From the NCBI GenBank assembly GCA_021464415.1, contig CM038469.1, forward strand, positions 23,703,901-23,767,900: a DNA stretch of 64,000 nucleotides, read 5' to 3'. Source of the DNA: Lonicera japonica (lineage: Eukaryota > Streptophyta > Magnoliopsida > Dipsacales > Caprifoliaceae). Below the pieces are notes generated by a model. The model worked only from the letters and a program-made list of their open reading frames with translations, did no database searches and was not told where the DNA came from. Below are positions 12,300-23,161 of the stretch, one piece after another. Positions within the stretch are counted from its first letter, which is position 1. Every line of letters begins with the position of its first letter. The position numbers were made by a program, and so were the translations under genes.

Positions 12300-13712
12300 T
12301 GTTGGTCGGAAATTAACCCTAGAGGGGGGGGAATAGGGTTTTTAAAACTTAATGTGGAATTAAAAAGTTTTCTAAACAAGTTTAAGCAATACAACTAAGC
12401 TAAATAAATATATCAAGGAAAACAAGCAAATCAATTAAATAAACCCAAGATCAAGCAATCATATAACAAGAAAATAAATAACTTGAGTTAGAAAGATTAA
12501 ACTGATTGAAGTCCAAGACGTTTTGTTCACGCGGTTCGGTTTCCTAAATCATACGTCCACGCTCGGACAATCCCCCGAGAATTTTCACTAAAATTGATTT
12601 TTTTTGGATGAAAATCAAACCACTACAAATGTTGTTGTCTCACTACACTCCACAAGTATTGATTAACTACAATACTCACACAAGAAACACTCTTACTAAC
12701 TTGTGAGATTTACCTCTCATAAAAGAATATTACAAAGTGTTTGGTGATTCACACCAATGAATAATAAATCTCTCAAGTGTTTAATAGATACAATTGAAGC
12801 TCACACTAGAGTTATCTTGTTTGATCAAGATTTATAGCTCAATGAATGAATAATTGATCAAAATGTGTTCTTGAATCTTTAAATGATGAAGATAGATGAA
12901 GAATATATTTCTATAGTGATTCAAGCTTGTCAAAATGTGTCTTAGATAGTGTATATATAGTCCCAAAAGTGACATAGTCATTTTAGAGGTTTGGTACCAA
13001 AAATGGTAAAAAATCAAAAATCCAACAGCTATATTCTGAAGCATCAGTCGACTGAGTTACTCATTAGTCGATTGACGGGCTCTGTTCATTAGGCCAAAGT
13101 TTTAATTTTTACTTTTTTGCAATTTTGCTTTAATATCAATTTTGATGCTTGGGAAAAGTCAAATATAGGTTCCTAAGACACCTATTTTCGTGAAAGCTCA
13201 AAATAAGGTCATTTGAATTTATTTGAAAACTGGTTTTTGTAAGAATGGTATTTTCAAAGGAATTTTGATTCAAACTTGATTTTGATCAATCTATGAATGC
13301 TATATCATTAGTATGAGCTATATGAATAATCAAACAAGAAACTTCACATAAATCCTAAGCACTCACTCAATTATCGAATTAACGAGTCTTCGAATGCTTC
13401 GATTTGTTTCTTTAATTGATCTTCACTTGAAACTTTTGCCTTAAAGCTTTTTGCATATAATCATTTGATCTTTTGTACTTCATGAAATGCATTGCTAGCA
13501 TATGATGCAATTGATCTTCCTTATCTAGTCTAATGCATTGTTGACTTGATCGAATAAAGATTCAATGATCCTTGTCAGCTTCCTTTGAACAACCATGTTT
13601 TTCTTGATTTTTCAAGTAAATGAACTATAAACTTATATCAAGAAACATGTTAAATTACACATGATTGATTTATTGTTATTATCAAAATAAGATCAAGACC
13701 TTTAGGTCAACA
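12300..13712. mobile_element. Probable solo LTR (1.41 kb) with AGTAT target duplication
   Basis: The element begins TGTTGGTCGG and ends AGGTCAACA, that is TG...CA with short imperfect inverted ends. It is flanked by the identical five bases AGTAT at 12295-12299 and 13713-13717. A 5-bp duplication plus TG...CA ends and no coding content fit a solo LTR left by recombination. A short non-autonomous LTR-type element is the alternative. Inside it a G-rich phrase (ccctagaggggggg, 12319-12332) and the near-palindrome cagtcgactgagt (13045-13057) are notable. The - strand open frame at 12832-13044 has no recognisable domain. Confidence 0.75.
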
Positions 13713-13729
13713 AGTATATATATATATAT

Positions 13730-15580
13730 ATTGAAACAATGATAATTGTATATTTGAAGAGTCAAAAGTTGTTTAATTTGTAGAGTTGTTTTGAAAAGCT
13801 AATCGGAGAAAAAATTAGTGGCGTTACTTTATAAAAAAAATTACATATTTATCCTTTGAAGAGTCTTTTGAATATACTTATGGATAGGACTATTTATTCC
13901 CATCTGGACGGGATAAACAATCCCACCTCTTAGGTGGTATTTGTTAATCCCTCTCTCGGTGGGATAAAAAGGGTAAATGGGATAAATCATCCGCACGGAT
14001 ATCCAATCCCGACAAACTCCAAACATGGGATAGGATAAAGTTATCTACCACACCCTTTTATACCACATGTCAAACGTAGTCTTAGTGTATATATCTATTT
14101 TGCATTACAAAACAAAGACTTAATTCAACTCCTTGAAACTATGTCAAACTTTTGTAGTTTATTTTTTACGCCTACGGTCTCTTTTTTCATTAAAAAATAT
14201 GCTTGTAAAATTTGAACCCTAGACATTTGACAAAATAATATGCTACTTAACCACTAGACTACTTAATATCTTTGTTTTATATTTTTGTTTGAACTAATAT
14301 ATATCTAAATAGGACATGCATCGCATGTATAAGTAATCTAGCATATTAAATTACTACATTACCTTGACGGTTCAATCTATATTAAAAAACAATGTTGGTT
14401 TTGTTTTTGAAACCCAACCCCTAGTCGCAATAGCAAACTCGACCCGAAGTTGCAATAGCTCGACCCGAACCCAATGCTGGTTTTGTTTTTGAAACCCAAA
14501 CCCATTAAGCATAAACATATTAAAACCCGAACCGCCTGCCCCAAATTTTAACTAAATTTTGTCAAATTAAATAGAAAAATAGAATCCACCTTAATTTCAA
14601 CAAAATATTACTATATCAACGATGAAAAATTGAAATCAAGCAAAGTTAAATTTATTTCAACGGTTTTTCACTCTATTTGAAAGAATCATAAAAAAAATTA
14701 CATGCAAAGAAGATGAAATCAAATTTAGTTAGAGAGTATCGAAATTGGAGGAGAAATTAAGTTAGGGCGTGCCGGCGTGGTACTGTATCATATATAATAT
14801 ATTTATATATGTATTCCGGTCGGGTTAGGTTGGATTTTTTTGATGCAAAACGCTAGCCCAACCTAAACCTCGTCTGGATTATTTTTTTGAAACCCAAACC
14901 CAAGTAGGCTCAAACAACCCCCCCCCCCCCCCCCCCGGGCCCATCAGGGTTGGGCCAAGTCGAGTTTTATTGCCATCCCTCTATATTATAGTATAAAGTC
15001 AAGTTGGATTTCAAATGTCAGTGAAACTGTGCCAAATTTTTGAAATGCCTATTTTCCCCTCAAGATTTTTTCCCTATAAAAAACTTAACAATGAGAATCA
15101 AACCCCCACCCTCAAGCATTTTACACTTGAAGGGTACCACTTGATCATCTTACATTTTTGTTAAAACTATCTCATGTAATCTTATACATAACATGTGCAA
15201 AATAGTATAGCATGTATATATATATATATTATTTTATTTATTAAGACGAAATATTTTACAAATTATAACTCGAAAGGTAAAACGAAACATTGTACGAGTG
15301 ATCAAAATAAAGACTAACATATATTTTATTGTAAACATTAATCTCAAATAATGATTTTATTTATTTATCCTATATAACCCAATAAAATTAACATTATATT
15401 GTAAGATATGAACCACATAAATCCAAATGACAAATTAAAGTTAAAACTCATTATCACTCAAATTTAATATGGTCTCCAACTTTTATACTACCAAATCACA
15501 TATGTTGTAAATATGACTTATACTTTTTTTTTCTTTTTTAGTTTAAAAGATTTTGGTAAATTGAGTTAGGTCGTTAACAC
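13730..15580. other. Gene-free stretch with MITE-, SINE- and hAT-like relics and a poly-C tract
   Basis: No gene is seen. Visible items are degenerate inverted 'gggataa/ttatccc' words at about 13885-14060, a SINE-like relic (separate entry), and a segment ending ttgccatccct near 14978. That segment's reverse complement starts agggatggcaa, as many small plant hAT elements do. A run of 19 C lies at 14918-14936. The left end of the hAT-like piece was not found. Confidence 0.45.
14100..14275 (-). repeat. SINE-like relic with tRNA-type A and B boxes
   Basis: On the - strand a box A-like word tagtctagtgg (14251-14261) is followed about 33 bases later by a box B-like ggttcaa (14212-14218), the spacing expected for an RNA polymerase III promoter in a tRNA-derived SINE. 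Related degraded copies occur at about 41310-41465 and 43745-43900. Tail and target duplication are not clear. Confidence 0.45.
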
Positions 15581-15586
15581 CAGAGT

Positions 15587-16015
15587 AAGGTATCGTTTGA
15601 TAACACTACTTAAATCTGAACACTTTATAAGTGGTTTTAAACTTGTTTGTTAATAAAAAAAATTAAGTACCGACTTAATTTTTTCCACTTAAAATTGAAA
15701 ATTTTCATCTATAGTTTTAAGTGGTAAATCCCCCACTTAAAACTGAAAACTTAATTTTAAAAAGTGTAAAGTACTTATTTTACCCTCTTACATTTAAATA
15801 AATTACCGTACTGTCTAGCAGCCCGTTAACTTACTTTTAACTCTTTGGGACAAAATTGTCGCACTAATTTTTTTTTTCCAGTTTTTAGATGTTTTATATT
15901 CAAATAAACAACATTTTTTCAAATACAGCACAACTAAACAAACTGTTTTTTCCGTTTCAATTTTTAGTTTATTTTTCAATTCCAGTTTTCAATTTTTGTA
16001 TCAAGCGCTACCTAA
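15587..16015. repeat. MITE-like element with imperfect terminal inverted repeats
   Basis: The left end aaggtatcgtttgataac and the right end gtatcaagcgctacct form an imperfect inverted pair, and the interior is AT-rich with internal palindromic words (ccacttaaaa / ttttaagtgg). It has no coding potential. A target duplication was not convincingly identified. Confidence 0.4.
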
Positions 16016-17179
16016 GTATGTCTGATTGTTTTAAGCGAAGAGTATATATATACACTATATACACACATAACATATAATAAATTATAGCATATACAAATAT
16101 ATATATATATATATATAAATATAAATATTCAACTTTATTTATGTTGAATATTGTTATTATCTATATTTATATTTATATCTATATCTATATGTCTTTTCTG
16201 AAATATTTAAAAATACTATTAAAATCTTCCCTTTCTAATATTTATAAAAGGGTGGTGATGTTGGCACCCCCACAATCTCTTGGTAACACTCCCACTAAAA
16301 AAGAGCAAAAATTGTTATTTTAACCCCACTTGTTTTAATTTAACACAAAAGTTAATTAACACACTAATCATTTAATTAACTCTTATCTATCTAGTAACAA
16401 ATTTTGGTTGCACCAAAACACCAACAAAACCTCCATTAATATTGCAAAACTTTAAGTTTAAGAAGAATGATATAAATAAAACCTCTATTGATACAAAACT
16501 CTAAGTTTAAGAAGAATGGTAGAAAAAAGAGAAACTTTGGAATAAGGGAAACAAAACAAGCAAGAAAGAGTTAAGGAAAGAGAAAAGAAAGAGTTAATGA
16601 AAGAGAAGACATGTTTTTATTTTGTTTCATTGTTAATATTATTTTCGTAACATACAAAACAAACATATTAACAAAAACATAATTTTTTGTTTAAAGCACG
16701 AAGAATGTTTACTCGGTTCTCCGTAATCAAATTACAGGCTTGTACACTTGGTTACTCTCAATCGAGTATGAAATCTTATAAAATGTCAAATTGATATGCT
16801 CTCAGAACCTTCATTCAGTTGAGAGCAATCGAGTGTGATTAATGTCACTCGACTGCTCATAGCCGAGCATGATATAGTAACACTCGGTTGCTCTCAATCG
16901 AATGAAGATCCTGAGAGCATATCAATTTGACAATTTATGGGATTTTATTAGGGCTGGGATAATAAACCGAGAATCGGAAAACCGAATCAAACCGAACCGA
17001 AAAAAACCGGTTCAGTTCGGTTCTTAACAATAAAATATACATATTATCGGTTCGGTTCTTTTTTAAAATTAACGGTTCGGTTTTCGGTTATTGAATAAAA
17101 ATAATTGAAGGAACCGGTTTAGAACCGGAATTATACATAATATATATAATATTATAATTATATAGTTACATTATTATTT

Positions 17180-18682
17180 AATTAAAAAAAAGTAAAAGAG
17201 GGTCCAGTACTCCAGAACCAACCCTAATTTTCATTTCATATTTTCATCTCATCTTTCACTCTTTCGTTTCACACTTTCACAGCCGCCGTCACTCCCCTCT
17301 CTCGATCTCGCCGCGTCAATCACGGCCCTCTCTTGCCAGAGTCCACACGGCCCTCTCTCTCGCCGGAGTCCACACTCCGAGTGTACGTTGTTCTCCCTTA
17401 TTTTTCACCCCAACGACGTCCCTCTCTCTCCCCTTTCCAACACTCCGAAAAGAGGTCCAATAAGGATGCATCTCCCTTGACCGATTTTGAAGATCTTCAT
17501 CTAAAATACAACAAATCTTGCAGGTCAGATTTTTCTTTTCATTTTTAGATGTTGAAATTTCCTATTTTCCTTGGCTTTAGGAAGATCCAATTTTCTGTAC
17601 TCAAGACAATAACCAACTAGAAGAGTAGTCAATGTTTATTGAAAAGGAAAATTGGTGTAGCATGGCAGATAAATAGTGGTTTTTAAGCAATGAAATTTTT
17701 ATATGAATGTGACAAAATTGAAGCTAGAATATTTCGTTAATCAAATGTTACCTGCCCATTATTAGTTACGAGCTAGTGGGCGAATACCAATAACTTGGAA
17801 ATTTGATAAAAATGAGCTTAAAGAATTTCAAAGGAATTTTCATCAACTGTGATACCAACTTTGCGTATATGAGCATATTACACATAACTTGGAAAATTGT
17901 GAACTTTGTACACAAGTCATTTCGTGTAAAAAATTAGAGACAAATGTTCTTGCTAGAAACAAGTGCATCTTAAATTGCAAGTCTTCTTCGAGGCAATGAT
18001 ATGAATATGGAAGTAGACAGAAAAGTATGAAATTAAAAAACTTTAATCTTGCTTTGGATGAAGCCAGAGCCACCTGTCATTTTGTATGCTCATGAAGAAT
18101 TTAATCCTATCTCCGTCCTCATCCCTTAGAGGATTATAATAAGCAATCAACAATTAGTATATATTTTAATAACATCCACCGGCATCAAAATACATTAGAA
18201 CCCTTAAGTATTAAACATAAATAAACTCGTTGGCAAAGATTAGTGGCCATAAAAACTCCTTCAATTTTGTTTCTAAAATGATTGTGCGACTTTGTATAAT
18301 AATCTAAAAAAATTCTATATTGTGTTCACAGACCAAAACACATGGGCAAAAGGGCAATCTGGAAATTATTTCACACTATTAAATCATTTTTATACAATTG
18401 CAGAATATGTTGACAGCATAGTTTTATAGATATAATTGGAGAAAAATATTTCTTTTCACATAATCCTATTAAATAATTAGTAGGATGAGAGTATTGACAT
18501 TAGATCACTAACTTGACACCATAAAAATCATATATAAATATACCGTAAAGAGGCTAACTATCTCCTTAAGAACCTATTTTCACTATTTTAACACAAATCA
18601 TGTTAAATTCAAACTTTCCTATTCTATATTACTTTTCCTATTCTAATTTGCTAATTTTTTGTTCTTTTTATATTTCATGCAG
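17180..18682 (+). other. Probable untranslated first exon and intron of the hAT transposase
   Basis: The CT-rich stretch at 17220-17523 looks like a leader exon. A donor follows ttgcag|gtcag at 17524, and an acceptor (tttcatgcag) ends at 18682, a few bases before the transposase ATG at 18688. The open frame at 17333-17548 has no known domain and is probably chance. Confidence 0.45.
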
Positions 18683-19536
18683 ATTCAATGGCAGATTCTG
18701 ATAGTTCTAAGGGCACAAATAGTGATTCTAGGAAGGGAAAAGGTGTGGGTCAATCAAACAAGCCACCAAGGCCAAATTCACAAAAGAGAAGGAGGATTAG
18801 AGAGAAGTCGGAGATAAAGAAAAGGTCTTGGGTGTGGGAGCATTTCACCACAGAAACTAAACCTCTGATGAAGAAAGAAAACGGTAAAGAGGTACAAATT
18901 GGCCACACTACAAGAGCTAAATGTAAGTATTGTTCTAGTGAATTTGCTTGTGATTCAACCAAGAATGGCACTAGCACACTACAAAAACACTTGGAAAACA
19001 TTGTGATCATTACCCTAGTAGTGTTAAGAACATAGGAAAGGGTCAAAAACACTTTGTTGTTGACATTACGGGTGAAGATGCCATTCTTACGCATTGGACC
19101 CAAGAAAATTGCACAAAAGCAGCTGTAGAAATGATTGTTATAGATGAAATGCCATTTAGTGCAATTAAGAAATCGGGGTTTAAGCGATTCTGTAAAGTTG
19201 CAATTCGGTGACATTGTGGCAATCAAATATGAGATCGATGATATTTACAACAAACCTTCAATATATGAGGAGAGTGATACGGAGCGAACATTGTTTAATA
19301 TGTCAGTACAAATGAAAACTAAGTATAAGAGGTACTTTGATTCCATCGATGACATGAACCAGCTCCTACTTGTCGCTTTGGTTTTAGACCCTAGATACAA
19401 GCTTAAATATTTCACTAGAGTTCTTGAGAAGATGTTGTGTTATGATAGTGAGACTGTGAAGAGAATTAGTGATCAATTGAAGATCCTAGTTATCAAACTC
19501 ACTGACCTTTATGCTTCATCACATGGTACCCAAGGC

Positions 19537-20605
19537 CATAGTTGTCAAAAGCTCAAGGCGCACCAAGGCGCCAAGGTCCCTGGAGCCTAGGCGCAAGGCG
19601 CAAGGCGCAGGCGCGCGCCTTTTCGAAGTAAGGCGCACCCTTATGCAAAAACTTAAAATATATTATTCTACTCATAATTTGCACCACCTACTCTAATGTC
19701 ATACAATCTAGAGCTAAATAAGTCATCAAATTAAAATCTAAATAAGAAACATTATATCATTTATAATTTAATAATTCTGTAATATATATATATATTTTAT
19801 AATTTAATAATTCTGGAAAAAAATATAATTCTGGAAAATATATATATATATATATATTATTTATAATTTAATAATTCTGGAATATATATGGATATATATT
19901 ATTTATAATTTAATAATTATGAAAAAATTATAATTCTGGAAAAAAAAAAATATATATTATTTATAATTTAATAATTCTGGAAAATATATATATATATATA
20001 TATATATAACAAATTATCTATATCACTTATCTATAAAAAAGGGACATATCATACCACGTGAGCAGCAGAAATAAAGTGAGAGCAGAAATATGTGAGGTGA
20101 GGGTGTAGAAAAGGGCAAAACAACGTGAGCTGCATAAATTAATTCTTCCGAGGAAAAGAAAAAGAAGAAAGAAAGAAAAAAATAGCAGCGACAGAAGAAC
20201 GAAGAACAGGAGAAGGAAGAAGGAAGAAGAAGAAGAAGATCGGCGTGAAACGATCGACTGAACGATGGGGTGAACGACGGAACGAGCAAGAGAAGTGTGA
20301 GTGAGAGTGTGAGACGGCATGAAACTAAGGTGAGTAGTAGGGATTTAGGGTTTTTTACGTCTTGTTTCAGTGGAAGTTCCCAATAAACGAAATGGCTCCG
20401 TTTAGATCCAAAAAAATAAAGTCAAAACATTAAAAAGAAAAAAAAAACGCCTAGCTTCAAAAATCCACGCCTTGATGCGCCTGGAGCCTGGAGCCTAGGC
20501 GCAAAAAGCCCTCACCTTTTCGAATGGGATGCGCCTAGTAGTAGGCGACTCCCCACTTCTGCGCCTGGAGGCGCCTGGAGCCTAGGCGCGCTTTTGACAA
20601 CTATG
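19537..20605. mobile_element. Small non-autonomous hAT-like element inside the hAT transposase
   Basis: Perfect 16-bp terminal inverted repeats CATAGTTGTCAAAAGC / GCTTTTGACAACTATG are flanked by the identical 8 bp CCCAAGGC (19529-19536 and 20606-20613). Subterminal zones are rich in ggcgc/gcctaggcgc words. The centre (about 19755-20005) is a degenerate tandem array with the core tttataatttaataattctgg, five or so copies separated by (AT)n. There is no transposase gene; the - strand open frames at 20023-20320 are low-complexity and rejected. Excising it restores a continuous exon reading. Confidence 0.9.
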
Positions 20606-20664
20606 CCCAAGGCTCTACCACAAGGAAAGAAATTGCAGATTATGGCAGTGGCAGCAGGTATAAA

Positions 20665-21075
20665 TTATTATTTTTCACTATTAACTGTTTTAAGTGCTAA
20701 ATTCACTGTTTTAATTGATGAATTAACTGTTTTAAGTTGCTGAAATTCATTCTTTTAAGTGGCTGATTTCATTGTATTAAGTGCTGATTTCACTTTTTTA
20801 AAGTGCTAGTTTCCCTGTTTTAAGTGCTGACTTATTAATTTCACTGTATTAAGTGCTGATTTTACTTTTCTAAGTGCTGGTTTCACTGTTTTAAGTTGCT
20901 GGTTTCACTGTTTTAAGTGCTGATTTCACTGTTTTAAGTTGTAAACTTGCTGATTTCACTGTGTTCAGTGGTGATTTCACTTTTCTAAGTGTTGATTTCT
21001 CTGTTTTAAGCTGCCGATTTTACTGTATTAAGTTGTTGAATTCATTGTTTTAAATTGCTGAATTAACTGAATTTG
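20665..21075 (+). repeat. About 22-bp minisatellite in the hAT transposase intron
   Basis: Degenerate head-to-tail copies of a unit like ttttaagtgctgatttcactg fill most of the intron between the exon ending at 20657 and the acceptor at 21100-21101. I count roughly 16-18 units, some with ttgctg or gtgctag variants. It lies wholly within the intron, so it would be spliced out. Confidence 0.8.
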
Positions 21076-22789
21076 GTATTTTATTTGGTGTAATTCAGTA
21101 GGTATTCTTCAAAACAACTCACAGGCAAAAGGGCATTGATGTTAGAAGATTGGGAAAAAGGATCTTGAAGATGGAAATGCAATTGTTGTTGCTCATGAAG
21201 TAGACAGGTACTTACTAGATCCCATAGAGAAGCCAAGTGATGGCTTTAATATTTTGACATGGTGGAGGCTAATGGGAACAAAGTACTCTAATTTACAAGC
21301 CGTGGCAAAAGATGTTTTGGCAATCCAAGTTAGTACAGTTGCTTCTGAGTCCAGTTTTAGCACAGGGAAGAGAGTAATTGATCCTTATAGGAGCTCTTTG
21401 AGTCCTAAATCGGTTGAGGCGCTGATTTGTCTGCAGAATTGGTTGAGGTCGGATGCAATAACAAGCCTTGCATATACTCCTACCCCCGAGGAAATGGAGT
21501 GGTTTGAAAGAACTGAACATGGTACTTAACAATTTATAAAATTCATTTCAAATACCAATTGATTGACCATAAAATAGTTTTATTTCATACTTATATTTCA
21601 ATTAATTCTTTAATTGTTTATTTATTGACTAATGTAGAGTTAGAGCAAGAAGAGAGAGAACAAAGAGAAAAGATGGAGAAACAAAAAGAAAATGATGTAG
21701 CCGAGAAGAAAAGTAAAGCAGCAAAGGCAAGCAAAGGGTCTGATGCCGAAAATGCATCCAAAAATTAAAGACTATATATGTGTTTTTTATGTGTTTGAAC
21801 TTTGATTTTATAAACTGTTTTTTATGTTCTTGAAGACTTGAACAATCAACTATGTTAGTATGTCTATGTAAGGACACTTGGACTTTGAACTCTTGAATTT
21901 TGAAGTTTGTAATTTGACTTTGTTCTTGAACTTGGACAATATGTATTATGTAATAACTAATATGTATCATGTATGTTGGATAAAATGTATGTCAGTATGT
22001 GTGTGTGATTGTATGTCCATATAGGTTTTTGTCTTTTTGAAAGTTGAACAGGATGTTTGATAAACTTTGTTTGCTTGCTTATTGCTACTTGATGGTTATG
22101 AAAATTTGAAACAGGGTTTTGCCGGTTCTTTAACGGTTTTAGAGTTACTTTCGGTTAATTAACTCAATTCTGATATATTTTTTTCGGTTTTATGTTTTAT
22201 TTCGGTATTTGAAGTAATTCGGTTAACCAAGGAACCGTTAGAACCGAACCGTTTAAACTGGTTTGGTTCCACTTTCGGTTCTTCAAAAAAAATTCAAAAA
22301 ACCGAACCGTTTTTAACATTAAAAAATATGTTTCGGTTCTTCATATTTTGGACAAGAACCGAACCGGTCCCAGCCCTAGATTTTATACTCAGTTGAAAGC
22401 AGCCGAGTGTTCAAGCCTGCAACTAGATTACAGAGAACCGAGTAAACCTTCTTCGTACTTTAAACTGAAAATTGTGTTTTTTGTTTATATATTTGATGTA
22501 TATGTTATGAAAATAATATACACAATAAAATAGGAACCGAGTAAACCTCCGGCTGCTCTCTTTTAGTAATGCTTACGAGATGAAGGTGTGTGAGAGATGA
22601 ATTGTTTGGGGTCATTTGTTTTACATGTTTATGTTATTATTTACTTAATGATATCGTTAATTAATTAAATAGAGTATTTATTTCAAAAATAAGTAGAAGT
22701 TGTAAGAATAAAATTAGAATGTTATTAAAATAAAAATATAAAAATATTATCAAAAAATTGTGGGGTGCCAACCTAACCATCTTTTATAA

Positions 22790-23161
22790 ATTTCAAATTC
22801 AAATATAGAAAGATTTTTAGAAATCTATTTATAGTCACCATCCTTAAAAATATTCATCAATTACATCATCATCATGCTGTTAACAAAATTCGAACTCTGC
22901 CCAGCCGTATTAAATTAAACAAATAAATATTAGAAACCCCCAACCGCCCCCTTCGAGAGTTTTCCTGTTGTGCAAGAAAATTATTTGACGCGAAATACCT
23001 CTTCCTATATATACACAATTATATTATATATGCAGGGGAAGATTGTACAATAGAAAGAAAATTAGGAAGAAGCAAAAAAAGCAAAAATAATATCACCGAT
23101 TTGGGAATTAGAAGCAAACTTGTAGAAACTTCAAATCAATCGAAGCAAAAGAGAAAGAGTA
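22790..23161 (+). promoter_or_regulatory. Promoter and 5' UTR of the AIP2-like gene
   Basis: Only about 350 bp separates the repeat nest from the start codon. A TATA-like cctatatatacac lies at about 23003-23015, so transcription probably begins near 23035-23045, leaving a purine-rich leader of about 120 bases. The ATG at 23162 is the first in the aligned frame. No upstream regulatory motifs were firmly identified. Confidence 0.5.

Larger units (their letters stand above)
18688..21768 (+). pseudogene. hAT transposase, broken by frameshifts, internal deletion and insertion
   Basis: The ATG at 18688 opens a basic N-terminus followed by a BED zinc finger (SWVWEHF, then CKYC). A 2-base excess near 19000 shifts the frame before the last zinc ligands. 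Later frame pieces follow (WTQENC, then SGFKRFCKVAI) up to about 19200. The middle of the protein, which normally carries most catalytic acidic residues, is absent. The next block, 19215-19528 (LLLVALVLDPRYKLKY), is cut by the 19537-20605 insertion, and the exon resumes to 20657. After an intron the hATC dimerisation block lies at 21102-21517 (DRYLLDP, then STVASESSFSTG and a CLQNWLR end). It carries a one-base frameshift near 21160. A last Glu/Lys-rich exon runs 21637-21768 after a GT-AG intron. It cannot make active transposase. Confidence 0.85.
16951..22378 (+). mobile_element. hAT DNA transposon (5.43 kb), degraded
   Basis: Terminal inverted repeats TAGGGCTGGGA (16951-16961) and TCCCAGCCCTA (22368-22378) are flanked by the perfect 8-bp duplication GATTTTAT (16943-16950 and 22379-22386), the hAT hallmark. 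Both subterminal regions are dense in cggttcggtt/aaccgaacc words (16965-17120 and 22100-22365), typical of transposase-binding zones. It encodes a broken transposase (separate entry) and has itself been hit by a small element at 19537-20605. Confidence 0.92.
16616..22531. mobile_element. Foldback MITE, split by a hAT element
   Basis: The left arm (16616-16836, containing actcggttctccgtaatc) is the inverted copy of a right arm that runs 16880-16950, is interrupted by the hAT element, and continues 22387-22531 (gattacagagaaccgagt). The arms are over 200 bp and similar along their whole length by eye. With the hAT removed the element is about 480 bp. Weaker inverted similarity extends further: tttataaaag...gttggcacccccacaat near 16238-16275 against attgtggggtgccaac near 22756-22790. 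A larger foldback is therefore possible. Confidence 0.75.

Noticed and set aside
14918..14936. Run of 19 C
   Set aside because: Probably a homopolymer tract of uncertain length or a sequencing artefact; no function inferred.
18750..19226. 158-codon - strand open frame
   Set aside because: Antisense shadow of the hAT BED-finger exon.
20023..20320. Ser/Phe-rich - strand open frames (88 and 97 codons)
   Set aside because: They are translations of a purine-rich low-complexity stretch inside the small element at 19537-20605.
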